Assembly: GCA_964512655.1 (NCBI GenBank)
Contig: CAZEJT010000003.1
Span: forward strand, 62,001 to 126,000
Length of the DNA stretch: 64,000 nucleotides
Direction of reading: 5' to 3'
Origin: VBOC01 sp964512655
Lineage (GTDB): Bacteria > Bacteroidota > Ignavibacteria > UBA10030 > SZUA-254
The stretch's first letter is position 1. The number at the start of each line of letters is the position of its first letter. Below the pieces are notes generated by a model. It was not told the origin of the DNA. It made no database searches and saw only the letters and a program-made list of their open reading frames with translations. Of the stretch, positions 51,316 to 60,155 are shown piece after piece. Position numbers and translations under genes: made by a program.

Positions 51316-51824
51316 CAGTTCGCCGCGCGGCTGAAGATCCGCTGCTCGCTGTTTGTCGAATCGCTTCCTTCAAATTTCTGTGTCACCTCGATGTCGAGCC
51401 TCTTCGTGCCGCGCAGCAGCCAGACGTCAGTTTCCTTATATTGCCGCCCGCTGCCCCGGGACTGGATTACCCGCGAGTTTACAATCAGCTTCAGGCCGTT
51501 GGTCGTCCACGTGGTGGTTGCCCACCGTTTGGATCCCCGGGCCGTATCTTCCCGGTAGCGCTCGATTCCGTCGAACGAATAGACCGTCGGCGGAATGTCC
51601 ACCTTCTGGCCCATCCCTTCGAACTGAATGAACACCGTCATTGAATCGCCCGCATCCTCCACGCGCATCTTGTACGTCTTCACGTTCTTGAACGACGGCG
51701 GAAGATTCTTGCTCTTCTGGATGTTCATGACCCACGTGCCTGAGAGGTCCGCGTGATGCGGGGTGGCCGGCCGCAGGCCCAGCGCCCACAGGCACAGAGA
51801 GACGATCGCGAGAATCTTCTTCAT
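51315..51824 (-). CDS. Small exported lipocalin-like protein inside the dcw cluster
   Basis: 169 residues from the ATG in the ATGA overlap with the murF stop; the long upstream extension of this frame is antisense-type noise within murF. A signal peptide (ILAIVSLCLWALGLRPATP) is followed by a compact beta-rich domain: ADLSGTWVMNIQKSKNLPPS, YKMRVEDAGDSMTVFIQF, WTTNGLKLIVNSRV, KETDVWLLRGTKRLDIEV. The LSGTWVMN start and later strands recall lipocalin-like or lipid-binding calycin domains of Bacteroidota relatives. The function is unknown; translation is coupled to murF and mraY. Confidence 0.7.
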   Translation of the reverse strand: MKKILAIVSLCLWALGLRPATPHHADLSGTWVMNIQKSKNLPPSFKNVKTYKMRVEDAGDSMTVFIQFEGMGQKVDIPPTVYSFDGIERYREDTARGSKRWATTTWTTNGLKLIVNSRVIQSRGSGRQYKETDVWLLRGTKRLDIEVTQKFEGSDSTNSEQRIFSRAAN

Positions 51825-53206
51825 GCTCTTTTCTTCGAAGAGTTGTTCTGCATCCAGTGCACGACTTCTTCCATTTGCATGCCGCGGGATCCTTTCACGA
51901 GAATAATATCCGGCGGCGACGACATTTCGGCGAGCGCTCTCGCGAGTTCTTCTTTTCGGGCAAAATGCCTCTTCGCCCTCATCGCGGCAGACCGATTGAT
52001 GAATCTGGCCATCCTGCCGAACGTCATCAGGTGATCGAAACCCATTGCGCTGACCGCCTTTCCGATCCGCTCGTGCTCCGCGGCAGATGTCCCGCCCAGT
52101 TCCAGCATGTCGGCCAGGACCACGATCTTCTTCCCCACCGTCTGCATCTGCTCGAGGGTCCTGAGCGCCGAGAGCACGGAATCGGGATTGGCGTTGTAGG
52201 TGTCGTTCAGAATCGTCATCCCCCGCAGACGGAGCACTTCCATTCTCTTCCCGACGCTCGTGAATGCGCCGAGCGAGCGGGCGATGTTTCTCGCCGTCAC
52301 GCCGAACGACAACCCGACGGCGGACGCAGACAGCGCGTTCGCCGCCGCATGGAGTCCCGGCGTCCTCAGGCGCAGCGTGAAGGGCCTCCGGCCGTGCTCT
52401 TTCACCACGATTTCCGCGCACCCGTTTGCCCCGACGGACCTGACCTTTCCCCTGATGCTCCCCTTCGTGAACCCGTACGAGATCCGTCTCCGGAGCGGCG
52501 CGGCCTGAGCCACGACGCGCCGGTCGTCTGCATTCACAAAGCCGGTGCCGCTCTGCCCGAGCGCGTCGAACAGCTCGCCTTCGGCCCTCGCGACGCCGGC
52601 GGGCGTCTTGAAGAACTCGAGATGTTCGCGGCCGACGTTCGTGATGAGGCCGTGGGTCGGCTCAAGAATCGAACAGAGGTTCTCGAGCTCGCCAAAGTGA
52701 TTTGTCCCGATTTCCACCACGGCAAGCTCGTGCTGCTTGTGGAGCCGGAAGAGCGTCCGAGGCACGCCGATGTGGTTGTTGAGATTTCCTTCGGTGCTGA
52801 GCACTTTGTAGCGCGCTGTGAGAACCTTCGCGATCATTTCTTTGGTCGTCGTCTTTCCGTTACTCCCCGCGACGGCGAGGAACGGAATTGTGAATTTCTT
52901 CCGGTACACATTGGCCAGGCGGCCGTACGCTTTCGTCGTGTCGTGCACCACCAGAAACGGACGCTGACGGTAGGCGTGAATATCGGCCCGCCGGTCTACC
53001 ACCGCACACGCCGCGCCGCGGCGGAAAGCCTTCTCGACAAATTGATGGCCGTCGACGCTCTCCCCTCTGATTGCCACGAAGAGCTCTCCGGCTCCCACCG
53101 ATCTCGAGTCCGTCGATACGCCCGTGAAGGACCTGTTGTTCAGGCGATCGATGTTCCACATCGCCGCATGCTCGACGCAGAGAAGGTCCGACAGCGTCAG
53201 GTTCAT
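51821..53206 (-). CDS. murF: UDP-MurNAc-tripeptide-D-Ala-D-Ala ligase MurF
   Basis: 461 residues. Mur ligase motifs: GVSTDSRSVGAGELFVAIRG, FLAVAGSNGKTTTKEMIAKV, LNNHIGVPRTLFRL, VVEIGTNHFGEL, ITNVGREHLEFF, NDTYNANPDSVLSALRTL, ILVKGSRGMQMEEVV. It adds the D-Ala-D-Ala dipeptide to the muramyl tripeptide. It overlaps murE upstream (53203-53206) and the small exported protein downstream, each by four bases. No ddl gene is in the cluster to make the dipeptide. Confidence 0.96.
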   Translation of the reverse strand: MNLTLSDLLCVEHAAMWNIDRLNNRSFTGVSTDSRSVGAGELFVAIRGESVDGHQFVEKAFRRGAACAVVDRRADIHAYRQRPFLVVHDTTKAYGRLANVYRKKFTIPFLAVAGSNGKTTTKEMIAKVLTARYKVLSTEGNLNNHIGVPRTLFRLHKQHELAVVEIGTNHFGELENLCSILEPTHGLITNVGREHLEFFKTPAGVARAEGELFDALGQSGTGFVNADDRRVVAQAAPLRRRISYGFTKGSIRGKVRSVGANGCAEIVVKEHGRRPFTLRLRTPGLHAAANALSASAVGLSFGVTARNIARSLGAFTSVGKRMEVLRLRGMTILNDTYNANPDSVLSALRTLEQMQTVGKKIVVLADMLELGGTSAAEHERIGKAVSAMGFDHLMTFGRMARFINRSAAMRAKRHFARKEELARALAEMSSPPDIILVKGSRGMQMEEVVHWMQNNSSKKRA

Positions 53207-54714
53207 GCCTTTGAACGCACGAAGGCATCGACGATTTCCCTGTCGCTGAAGTGAATCTTTTTTTCGCCGATCACCTGATAGGTTTCATGCCCCTTTCCGG
53301 CAATCAGAACGGCATCTCCCGGCCTGGCGAGTCCGAGAGCCATGACGATCGCCTGTTCGCGGTCCGACTGCCGGTGCACAACGGCGCCGGGCTCCACTCC
53401 CGTCATCACTTCGTCGATGATCCTCTCAGGATCTTCGAGGCGCGGGTTGTCGGAAGTGACGACGGTAATGTCTCCGAGCCGGGTCGCGACCCGGGCCATC
53501 TTGGGGCGCTTGGTGCGGTCGCGGTTCCCCCCGCATCCGAACACCGTGATGACGCGCCCCGATGTTCCTCCACTAACGACGACGTCGCGCACGGCGGAGA
53601 GCGCTTTTTCGAGAGCATCGGGAGTGTGGGCGTAGTCGATCACAGCCGTCCACCCCGCATTTGACGCGACCGCCTCGAACCTCCCCGGAACCGGCTTCAT
53701 CGAGCGAACGGCCTTCTGGATCGCCGCCTTAGGGATGCCGAGGGAGATCCCCGCGGAAAATGCCGCGAGAATATTGCTCACATTGAAACGGCCGACCAGC
53801 GGCGATTCAACCGCGCTCTCTTCGCCCGCATGGAACAGAGTGAAGGCGGTCCCCTTCATGGAAAGGCTGATCCCCTTCGCCTGCACATCGGCGCCGGGTA
53901 CCAGTCCATACGTCAGCGTGCGGCCTGCGGCTGCGGCAACCATCTTCTCTCCCCACTCGTCGTCTATGTTCACGATGGCCCACGAACGCGGGCTCAGGCT
54001 TTCAAAGAGCTTCTTCTTCGCGCCGAAGTACGCTTCCATCGTGCCGTGATAATCGAGGTGGTCCTGCGTCAGGTTCGTAAAGACCGCCGCGCGGTACTCG
54101 AGACCGTAGACCCGCCGCTGGTCGAGCGCATGAGACGAAACCTCCATCACCGCGGCGGTGCACCCCTCGTCCGCCATCCGCGCGAGAAGCTCATTGAGCT
54201 CGAGCGATTCAGGCGTCGTGTGCGTGGCGGGAACCGCGCGATTTCCGATGACATATTCGATCGTGCCGACCAGCCCCGTCTTCGATCCTCCCGATTCGAG
54301 AATGGATCGGATCAGGTACGCCGTCGTCGTCTTGCCGTTCGTCCCGGTAACCCCGACAAGCGTAAGCCGCGCCGAGGGGTTGTCGTAAAACGACGCCGAC
54401 ATCCGGGCGAGCGCGATCCGCGTATCCGGGACGATAATCTTGGCGACGCCCGCATGCATGAAGTACGAATCCGGCATCGCGCCGTCGTCCTCGAGCACCG
54501 CCACTTTTGCCCCTCTCTCCACGGCTGCCGTCACGAACTTGTGTCCGTCCTGGGCGCTTCCACGCAGCGCCACGAAGACATCTCCCTTTTCGATCCGTCT
54601 CGAATCGTACTGAATGCCGCGGACCTCAATGTCGTGGGTAACGACCATCTGACCGTAGAGAGTCTGGAACATCTTGACAACTGTTACACCTTCGAGCAGC
54701 TTCGATAGGTTCAT
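53203..54714 (-). CDS. murE: UDP-MurNAc-tripeptide synthetase MurE, probably meso-DAP type
   Basis: 503 residues from the ATG giving MNLSKLLEGVTVV; the extra 14 codons upstream are rejected. Motifs: YDSRRIEKGDVFVALRG, GVTGTNGKTTTAYLIRSILE, VMEVSSHALDQRRV, NLTQDHLDYHGTMEAYFGAK, FGCGGNRDRTKRPKMARVA and SDNPRLEDPERIIDEV. The DNPR tetrad is the pattern of ligases that add meso-diaminopimelate rather than lysine, as expected for a Gram-negative. Confidence 0.95.
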   Translation of the reverse strand: MNLSKLLEGVTVVKMFQTLYGQMVVTHDIEVRGIQYDSRRIEKGDVFVALRGSAQDGHKFVTAAVERGAKVAVLEDDGAMPDSYFMHAGVAKIIVPDTRIALARMSASFYDNPSARLTLVGVTGTNGKTTTAYLIRSILESGGSKTGLVGTIEYVIGNRAVPATHTTPESLELNELLARMADEGCTAAVMEVSSHALDQRRVYGLEYRAAVFTNLTQDHLDYHGTMEAYFGAKKKLFESLSPRSWAIVNIDDEWGEKMVAAAAGRTLTYGLVPGADVQAKGISLSMKGTAFTLFHAGEESAVESPLVGRFNVSNILAAFSAGISLGIPKAAIQKAVRSMKPVPGRFEAVASNAGWTAVIDYAHTPDALEKALSAVRDVVVSGGTSGRVITVFGCGGNRDRTKRPKMARVATRLGDITVVTSDNPRLEDPERIIDEVMTGVEPGAVVHRQSDREQAIVMALGLARPGDAVLIAGKGHETYQVIGEKKIHFSDREIVDAFVRSKA

Positions 54715-54779
54715 ACTGTAGGCGTTTTCCCGGGAGTCGCAACACAACCTCCTCACGCTCAGAGCCGGCCATCACCGGC

Positions 54780-56822
54780 CTAATTCGTCACAAACGCCGC
54801 CGCCTTTGCCTGGCATGTGAGAACGACTTTCATCCCCGGCTTTGCAGACGATCCTCCGGCGGGCGACTGGCTCACGACGACGCCCGAACCGTTCACAACC
54901 GGCACCAATCTGCCCGTGCCGAGGAGGTTCACGGCGCGCCGCAGGGACAACCCCCGTACATCCGGGACAAACCCGGCCTTCACGCCGTCGGCCGTTTGCG
55001 CCTCGGCCCTCGTTGCATCTGCGATCTCCTCTCCCGATGAGTCGCCGTGCACGACATTCTTCACTATCACATCATTGCCTGCCGGCGCGGGGGCAAAGAG
55101 ATCCGAGCTGGTCATCAGACGCTGGGCGATCGCCCGGAACACGGGCGCGCTCGTGAGCCCGCCTGTGTAATTCCCTCCGCGCGGATTGTCCATCATCACG
55201 AGGCAGAGGATCTGCGGGTCCTCGATCGGGAAAAATCCCACGAAGGACGCCGTGTAGCTTCCCTGCGCATAATGACCCTCAACGTATTTCTTCGAGGTGC
55301 CCGTTTTGCCCGCGATCCTCACCCCCGGGATCGCCGCCGATTTTCCGGTGCCGCGCAAGACGACACCCTCAAAAAGGTCGGTCATCGTTCTTGCCGTCGC
55401 CGCCGAGACCACCCGCCTGATCTGCTCGGGCTGCTGGGAGCGGACGATCCGTCCCTCCTGATCCGTTTCCTTCCAGAAGATGTAGGGCTTCATGAGAATC
55501 CCGCCGTTCGCCACCGCTCCGTACGCCGCGGCAATCTGGAGCGGCGTCGCTCCCACCTCGTACCCGTACGCAATTGTGTTCAATGTCGTCGCCGACCAGT
55601 CGACGGGCTTCTTCAGGAGCCCGCTCACCTCGCCCGGCAGTTCCACGTTCGTGGAAATCCCAAAACCGTAATCCCTCGCCATCTTATAGAGCCGCTCGCT
55701 CCCCACGAGATCGCTTACCTTCGCCATCACGATATTGCTCGACACCTCCATCGCCTGACGGACCGTGATCCAGCCTTCCTTATGCGTATCCACGATCTTG
55801 CGCGGCTTTCCATTCGGCACGGGTACCGTGTATGTCCCGTTCTCGGCAAAAAACTCTTTCTCGGGAGTAACGAGTCCGTTTTCAAGCGCTGCAGATGCGG
55901 TAACGATCTTGAACACGGATCCCGGCTCGAAGAGATCGGTCACTGCGCGAAGCCGCTGCTGCGGAAGCGAATAACACTTGAAGTTGTTCGGGTCGACGCT
56001 CGGGCACTGCGCCATCGCGAGGATCTCGCCTGTCTTCGGGCGGAGGACGATGGCGATCCCCGCTTCGGCGGCGTTCTGCTCTACTCCCTTCCTGAGCTCC
56101 TGCTCGGCAATCGCCTGTACCTCCATGTCGAGCGTGAGGGAGATGTTCGACCCGTTGACCGGCTCAACGCGCGGATAATCGACGGAGGGTCTCGCCCGGC
56201 CAAGCCCGTCGCGCTGGAAGATCACGCACCCGTCCGTTCCGCGGAGATCATCCTCGAACTTCGACTCGACGCCCGCTATTCCCTTGTTATCCACATCCGT
56301 CGCGCCGACAAGCTGCCCGGCAAGGAGGTCATGATAGATCCTCTTCGGCTCGTAGCGGACCACAAGGCCGTCGAACTCTTTTAGTTCGATTTTCTTCAGA
56401 CTTCCTACATTCGCCAATCGCTCCAACCACACGAACCTCGAGTCTGAATGAAGCTTTCCAAGATAGTAACCTGGCGGCCTGCCGAAGAGTTTTGAAAACC
56501 TGCGGGCAATGGCCTTCGCATTATCCTCGGCGAGCGTAGGGTCGGCGGCGTACGACACCAGCATTGTGTTCGATGCAATCATCGTCCCGTTGCGGTCGAA
56601 GAGGATCCCGCGCGCCGCGGGAAGGTCGACTTTCGCACGGTACTGCTTCTGGGCGATGGAACGATACTTCTGAGAATCAATGACCTGGATTTGCGCAAGG
56701 CGCGCGCCCACGACTGCAAAGAGGACAAGGATCCCGCCCAGCAGCAGCCTCACGCGCAGCGTGATGGGCCGGAGCATGCCGGGGGTTTCCTGCTGCGGAA
56801 TCGTATTTCCCTGATTGCTCAT
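54780..56822 (-). CDS. ftsI: Septal transpeptidase FtsI (PBP3) with C-terminal PASTA domain
   Basis: 680 residues. One membrane helix (VRLLLGGILVLFAVVGARLA), a pedestal domain starting ARGILFDRNGTMIASN, then the transpeptidase: active-site Ser in EPGSVFKIV, the SSN motif in EVSSNIVMAKV and KTG in IAGKTGTSKKY. The last ~65 residues form one PASTA repeat (GFVPDVRGLSLRRAVNLLG, ending VVLTCQ). PASTA on FtsI is common in this group and in Gram-positives but absent in E. coli. It cross-links septal peptidoglycan with FtsW. A GC-rich imperfect hairpin lies in the 65-bp gap before murE. Confidence 0.94.
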   Translation of the reverse strand: MSNQGNTIPQQETPGMLRPITLRVRLLLGGILVLFAVVGARLAQIQVIDSQKYRSIAQKQYRAKVDLPAARGILFDRNGTMIASNTMLVSYAADPTLAEDNAKAIARRFSKLFGRPPGYYLGKLHSDSRFVWLERLANVGSLKKIELKEFDGLVVRYEPKRIYHDLLAGQLVGATDVDNKGIAGVESKFEDDLRGTDGCVIFQRDGLGRARPSVDYPRVEPVNGSNISLTLDMEVQAIAEQELRKGVEQNAAEAGIAIVLRPKTGEILAMAQCPSVDPNNFKCYSLPQQRLRAVTDLFEPGSVFKIVTASAALENGLVTPEKEFFAENGTYTVPVPNGKPRKIVDTHKEGWITVRQAMEVSSNIVMAKVSDLVGSERLYKMARDYGFGISTNVELPGEVSGLLKKPVDWSATTLNTIAYGYEVGATPLQIAAAYGAVANGGILMKPYIFWKETDQEGRIVRSQQPEQIRRVVSAATARTMTDLFEGVVLRGTGKSAAIPGVRIAGKTGTSKKYVEGHYAQGSYTASFVGFFPIEDPQILCLVMMDNPRGGNYTGGLTSAPVFRAIAQRLMTSSDLFAPAPAGNDVIVKNVVHGDSSGEEIADATRAEAQTADGVKAGFVPDVRGLSLRRAVNLLGTGRLVPVVNGSGVVVSQSPAGGSSAKPGMKVVLTCQAKAAAFVTN

Positions 56823-56857
56823 CGATGCTTCTCTGCCGTTCCGGGATTCGGTGACGA

Positions 56858-57298
56858 TTATTCCGATTCGAACTCTTCCAGCTTACCGCCGTCGACCTCG
56901 AACCAGGCCGGCTGTTCTTTCGGGTAAGTGAGGCCCAATTGAGTAGCCATCTTGCCTATCCGCTCAAGCGTGGACTTCTTATTGATCTCGGCCCGCAGGA
57001 GATCGTTTGCGCTGACTATCTTCTGATACTGCGCCTGCAAATCATTCACCTCGACCGCAAGACGGTCCACGGTGATCTTGTTCCAGACATAGAAAACGAT
57101 GAGAAGCGAGACCGCGACAAGCGTGGCGACCATATTGAACGGCGAGCGCTTCCGCCTCTTGACGGGCCGGTTGCTTCGCGGCGCGACGTCAACGGCCGGG
57201 CCCGCGGCGAATTCCCCGTTATAGACATACCGCCGTTCGGCCTGCGGCCGTACTACCGGCTGTTCGGCGACTGCATCCGGGATGTTTGCATTGTTCAT
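56858..57298 (-). CDS. ftsL: Cell division protein FtsL-like
   Basis: 146 residues with the FtsL layout: a cytoplasmic part of ~70 residues (unusually long) ending in basic RPVKRRKRSPFN, one membrane helix (MVATLVAVSLLIVFYVW), and a periplasmic heptad-repeat coiled coil (VDRLAVEVNDLQAQYQKIVS, then LLRAEINKKSTLERIGKMA). It contains the usual LGLTYP-like end. It lies between rsmH (four-base overlap) and ftsI. The call rests mainly on layout and position, since FtsL sequences diverge fast. Confidence 0.85.
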   Translation of the reverse strand: MNNANIPDAVAEQPVVRPQAERRYVYNGEFAAGPAVDVAPRSNRPVKRRKRSPFNMVATLVAVSLLIVFYVWNKITVDRLAVEVNDLQAQYQKIVSANDLLRAEINKKSTLERIGKMATQLGLTYPKEQPAWFEVDGGKLEEFESE

Positions 57299-58224
57299 AT
57301 TCTTTCCGCGGCTCTCAGTTTTGCGCTCCGTGACCTTGAATTTCTCGCAATTTCGGCTTCAGCCGGGACGACCGGCTTTCTGGTCAGAAGTTTCAGTCTC
57401 GGGACCCGGGGCCGGTCAGGGAGCAATTTTGTCCCCGAAGGGATCGAACGCCTGGACTCCTCCCTGAAAAACTCTTTCACAACCCGATCCTCGAGCGAAT
57501 GGTAGGAGATAATGACAATTCTCCCCCCCGGAGAGAGGAATTCCATGGCCCCTTCGAGGGCCGCCCTCAGATTCGATAATTCCCTGTTGACCTCAATCCG
57601 GATGGCCTGAAACACGCGTGCGAGCGTCTGCTGAGGCTTTCCTCGCGCAATGGAGCGGATGAGGCCTGCAAGCTGAGCCGTGGTATTGATCGGCCCCTTT
57701 TCCCGCTGAGCCGTGATGCGCCTCGCGATCCGCCCGGCCGCCCGCTCTTCGCCATAATTCCGGATGACTTCCGCCAGGCGCTCCTGCGGGTACGTGTTGA
57801 CAACGGTCCAGCCGTCGGACGAATCGCGGCGGTCCATCCGCAGGTCGAGCCGGGCATCCTGTTGAAAACTGAAACCTCTTTCGGGAGCGTCGATCTGGTG
57901 CGAGGAGATCCCCAGATCCATGATCATTCCGTTAAGTGTAGCGACGCCGGCGTCGCGCAACTTCGATTGGAGGTTGGAGGCATTATCGTTGACGAGCGTA
58001 ACCCGGCCGCCGAATCTCCCGAGGCGCTTACGCGCAAATTCAATCGCATCAGAATCCATGTCGAATCCAACCACGCGGCCGGAGGGAGCGCTCTTCATGA
58101 GAATCTCCTCCGCGTGCCCTCCGCCCCCGAGAGTGCCGTCGAGATAGATCCCTTCAGGAACGGGCTGCAGATAGTGAAGGACGGCGTCGACAAGGACAGG
58201 GGTGTGGAATTCATTGAGTATCAA
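57295..58224 (-). CDS. rsmH: 16S rRNA m4C1402 methyltransferase RsmH
   Basis: 309 residues. SAM-dependent: HTPVLVDAVLHYL, YLDGTLGGGGHAEEIL (SAM site), VVGFDMDSDAIEFARKRL, MIMDLGISSHQIDAPERGFS, DARLDLRMDR, RVFQAIRIEVNREL and the C-terminal GGRIVIISYHSLEDRVVKEF. It methylates C1402 of 16S rRNA. Second gene of the dcw cluster, 48 bp after mraZ. Confidence 0.97.
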   Translation of the reverse strand: MILNEFHTPVLVDAVLHYLQPVPEGIYLDGTLGGGGHAEEILMKSAPSGRVVGFDMDSDAIEFARKRLGRFGGRVTLVNDNASNLQSKLRDAGVATLNGMIMDLGISSHQIDAPERGFSFQQDARLDLRMDRRDSSDGWTVVNTYPQERLAEVIRNYGEERAAGRIARRITAQREKGPINTTAQLAGLIRSIARGKPQQTLARVFQAIRIEVNRELSNLRAALEGAMEFLSPGGRIVIISYHSLEDRVVKEFFREESRRSIPSGTKLLPDRPRVPRLKLLTRKPVVPAEAEIARNSRSRSAKLRAAERI

Positions 58225-58272
58225 GATATCGTATTCATCGGGTTCGAAAGATGGAGGGAATCCGCCGCGGCC

Positions 58273-58713
58273 CTATTTCATGACCTTTGCGGCGATGCTC
58301 TCGTAGGTTTCGGGTTGCGACGTGCGATATTCCTCGTAGACCTGGGGATTCCAGAGCTCAATCTTATCGAGCGTACCGATGATCCGGACTTCGCTCTCTA
58401 TGTTTGCGTATTCCCTGAGCTCCTGAGGTATCGAAAGACGCGCCTGCGAATCAAGCTGGCTCTCCGCGGCCAGTTCCAGGAGCGCCCTGATGAACCTCCG
58501 GTGCTCCGGATCGTAGCCGGAGAGATTTCGCAAATTTTCTTCCAGTTTGTTCCACTCGTCGATCGGGTAGACGAAAAGACACTTTTCGAATCCCCGGGTG
58601 AGTACAAAAGTGTCATTCGTGTCAGGAGAGACATATTTCCGCAGCTTTGCGGGCAGATTGACCCGCCCTTTCTCATCGACCGAGTACATATATGATCCCT
58701 TGAAAGATGACAT
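58273..58713 (-). CDS. mraZ: Transcriptional regulator MraZ
   Basis: 146 residues with two tandem SpoVT-AbrB-like swapped-hairpin domains: MSSFKGSYMYSVDEKGRVNL followed by PAKLRKY, and in the second half SQLDSQARLSIPQELREYAN. The DXXXR motifs (DEKGR, DSQAR) are conserved. It binds GTGGG-type repeats upstream of its own gene and represses the dcw operon; matching repeats are at 58741-58767. Confidence 0.95.
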   Translation of the reverse strand: MSSFKGSYMYSVDEKGRVNLPAKLRKYVSPDTNDTFVLTRGFEKCLFVYPIDEWNKLEENLRNLSGYDPEHRRFIRALLELAAESQLDSQARLSIPQELREYANIESEVRIIGTLDKIELWNPQVYEEYRTSQPETYESIAAKVMK

Positions 58714-58740
58714 TGAGCCTTTTAAATCGTTAAGAATTCC

Positions 58741-58767
58741 ACTCCATTATTCCCCACTTTTCCCCAC
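58741..58767 (-). promoter_or_regulatory. MraZ boxes
   Basis: On the minus strand GTGGGGA occurs at 58767-58761 and again at 58757-58751, exactly 10 bp apart, with a degenerate third unit ATGGAGT at 58747-58741. Tandem TGGG repeats in a 10-bp register are the known MraZ operator. They lie just downstream of the promoter, so bound MraZ would block transcription. Confidence 0.75.
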
Positions 58768-58778
58768 CGTGACCTACC

Positions 58779-58806
58779 AATTTAGAGAATTGCGTTTGAA
58801 AGTCAA
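58779..58806 (-). promoter_or_regulatory. Promoter of the mraZ (dcw) operon
   Basis: On the minus strand TTGACT at 58806-58801, a 16-nt spacer and TAAATT at 58784-58779. The predicted transcription start falls at about 58772, next to the MraZ boxes. Confidence 0.65.
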
Positions 58807-58964
58807 GGAAAAATATGCAGAAATCCCATTTTTGGACATATTTAATGTCTGGGACAACGCCCCTGCCGGGGGAGAGGAAAAATGCCTTATTTTTTGCGAA
58901 TTTAGGGGGGATTAATGGAGGGAGAAAAGGGGGGGATCACCCAGGGGAAGGGTTCCGGAACGTA

Positions 58965-59624
58965 TTATTTCCGGAATTGAAGATTCTCGATGCTTATGGT
59001 ATCGCCGATGTTGATTTCAGCATAAAAGCCATTGAATGCGGGTCCGCAGTTCACGATCTGCGTCGCGTCGAGGATATCCTGCCCCCTCGCTTCGTGGATG
59101 TGGCCGCATATCACGACCGAGGGCCTGGCATCCTCTATGAAGTCGCGCACGGCTGTGCTCCCCACATGGAGTCCTGCGTGTATGATGTCGACTTTTGTCC
59201 CGTATGGAGGAGCGTGGGGGACAAAGACAGTCGACGTGCAGCCTTGCACCTGAGCATAGCCTCTGCCGATGCGCTCTGAGATTTCTTCTTCGGTGATCTC
59301 ATACGGGGTGTGGAGCGGAGAAATGGGCGCGGCGGAGACGCCAAAGAAGCCGACATCCCCCACTTTTACCCCCCGGGCGTTGAGGGAGACCCCCATTCGT
59401 TCCTGCATCTGGTCGTGCTGGGGCAAATCCATATTGCCGGACACGCACAGCAGCGTAGCGTTCGCGGCAGACTGTAGAAGTTTGATCGCTTCTTCCGCTT
59501 CCTTCACGCTCCCGACAGTGGTCAGATCGCCGCCGATGACCACGACGTCTGCCGGCGCGGCCGCGACGATTTCAGCCGCGTGTTTATACGCTCCATGTAT
59601 GTCTGTGAGAGCAAGGATCTTCAT
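58965..59624 (-). CDS. Metallophosphoesterase of the calcineurin-like family
   Basis: 219 residues. Metal-binding blocks: ALTDIHGAYKHA, VVIGGDLTTVG, CVSGNMDLPQ (Met where most have His in GNHD), PHAPPYGT and CGHIHEARGQD. It resembles the YfcE/Icc-like single-domain phosphoesterases, probably cytoplasmic. The substrate is unknown. It is divergent from yjbQ, with an ATTATT/AATAAT inverted repeat in between (59636-59652), and lies upstream of the dcw promoter on the same strand, with 250 bp of intergenic sequence. Confidence 0.85.
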   Translation of the reverse strand: MKILALTDIHGAYKHAAEIVAAAPADVVVIGGDLTTVGSVKEAEEAIKLLQSAANATLLCVSGNMDLPQHDQMQERMGVSLNARGVKVGDVGFFGVSAAPISPLHTPYEITEEEISERIGRGYAQVQGCTSTVFVPHAPPYGTKVDIIHAGLHVGSTAVRDFIEDARPSVVICGHIHEARGQDILDATQIVNCGPAFNGFYAEINIGDTISIENLQFRK

Positions 59625-59734
59625 CGTGCCTTGTTATTATTGCGCGAATAATTTAACTTCTTTCGCTCTGTAGGCGCCCCCTTTATGGGGTCGCGCAACC
59701 GATCGGCGAGATCAAATGTAACAATTTCCTCATC

Positions 59735-60154
59735 ATGCCTGTAAGAGCTACATCCTTTCATGTGCGCACCGAAGGATTCTCCCACGTCCTTGACATCACC
59801 GATCAGGTGAGCGCCTTCGTTTCTTCATCGAACGTGACGAATGGCATCGCTGTGGTCTTCGTCCCCGGATCTACAGCCGGGATCACGACAATCGAATTTG
59901 AAAGCGGCGCTGTGGCCGATCTGAAAAAGCCGATCGAACGGCTTGCGCCTGAGGGGATTCACTACGACCACGATGCGAGATGGGGAGACGGGAACGGTTT
60001 CGCGCACGTTCGCGCCGCCCTCATGGGCCCCTCCCTCTCGATTCCCGTAATCCGCGGCAAGCTCCAGCTCGGGACCTGGCAGCAGATCGTGCTGGTCGAT
60101 TTCGACAATCGGGCCCGAAAGAGGGAAATTACGGTGCAGGTAATCTCGGAATAG
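59735..60154 (+). CDS. YjbQ family (UPF0047) protein
   Basis: 139 residues, the usual length. Conserved segments: ITDQVSAFVSSSNVTNGIAV, VFVPGSTAGITTIEFE, GIHYDHDARWGDGNGFAHVR, LMGPSLSIPVIRGKLQLGTW and QIVLVDFDNRARKREI. The family is annotated as secondary thiamine-phosphate synthase from weak activity in E. coli; the true role is unsettled. It is a single gene, convergent with the SGNH hydrolase gene; the stops are 1 bp apart. Confidence 0.9.
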   Translation: MPVRATSFHVRTEGFSHVLDITDQVSAFVSSSNVTNGIAVVFVPGSTAGITTIEFESGAVADLKKPIERLAPEGIHYDHDARWGDGNGFAHVRAALMGPSLSIPVIRGKLQLGTWQQIVLVDFDNRARKREITVQVISE

Positions 60155-60155
60155 T

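Noticed and set aside
51825..52421. N-terminal extension of the exported lipocalin-like protein to 368 residues
   Set aside because: The extension lies wholly inside murF in another frame; the ATG at 51824 has the signal peptide and the ATGA overlap.
58807..58964. A gene or small RNA between the metallophosphoesterase and mraZ promoter
   Set aside because: The plus-strand ORFs here are short and run across the promoter; the G-rich stretch near 58905-58950 has no hairpin or coding signal I can support.
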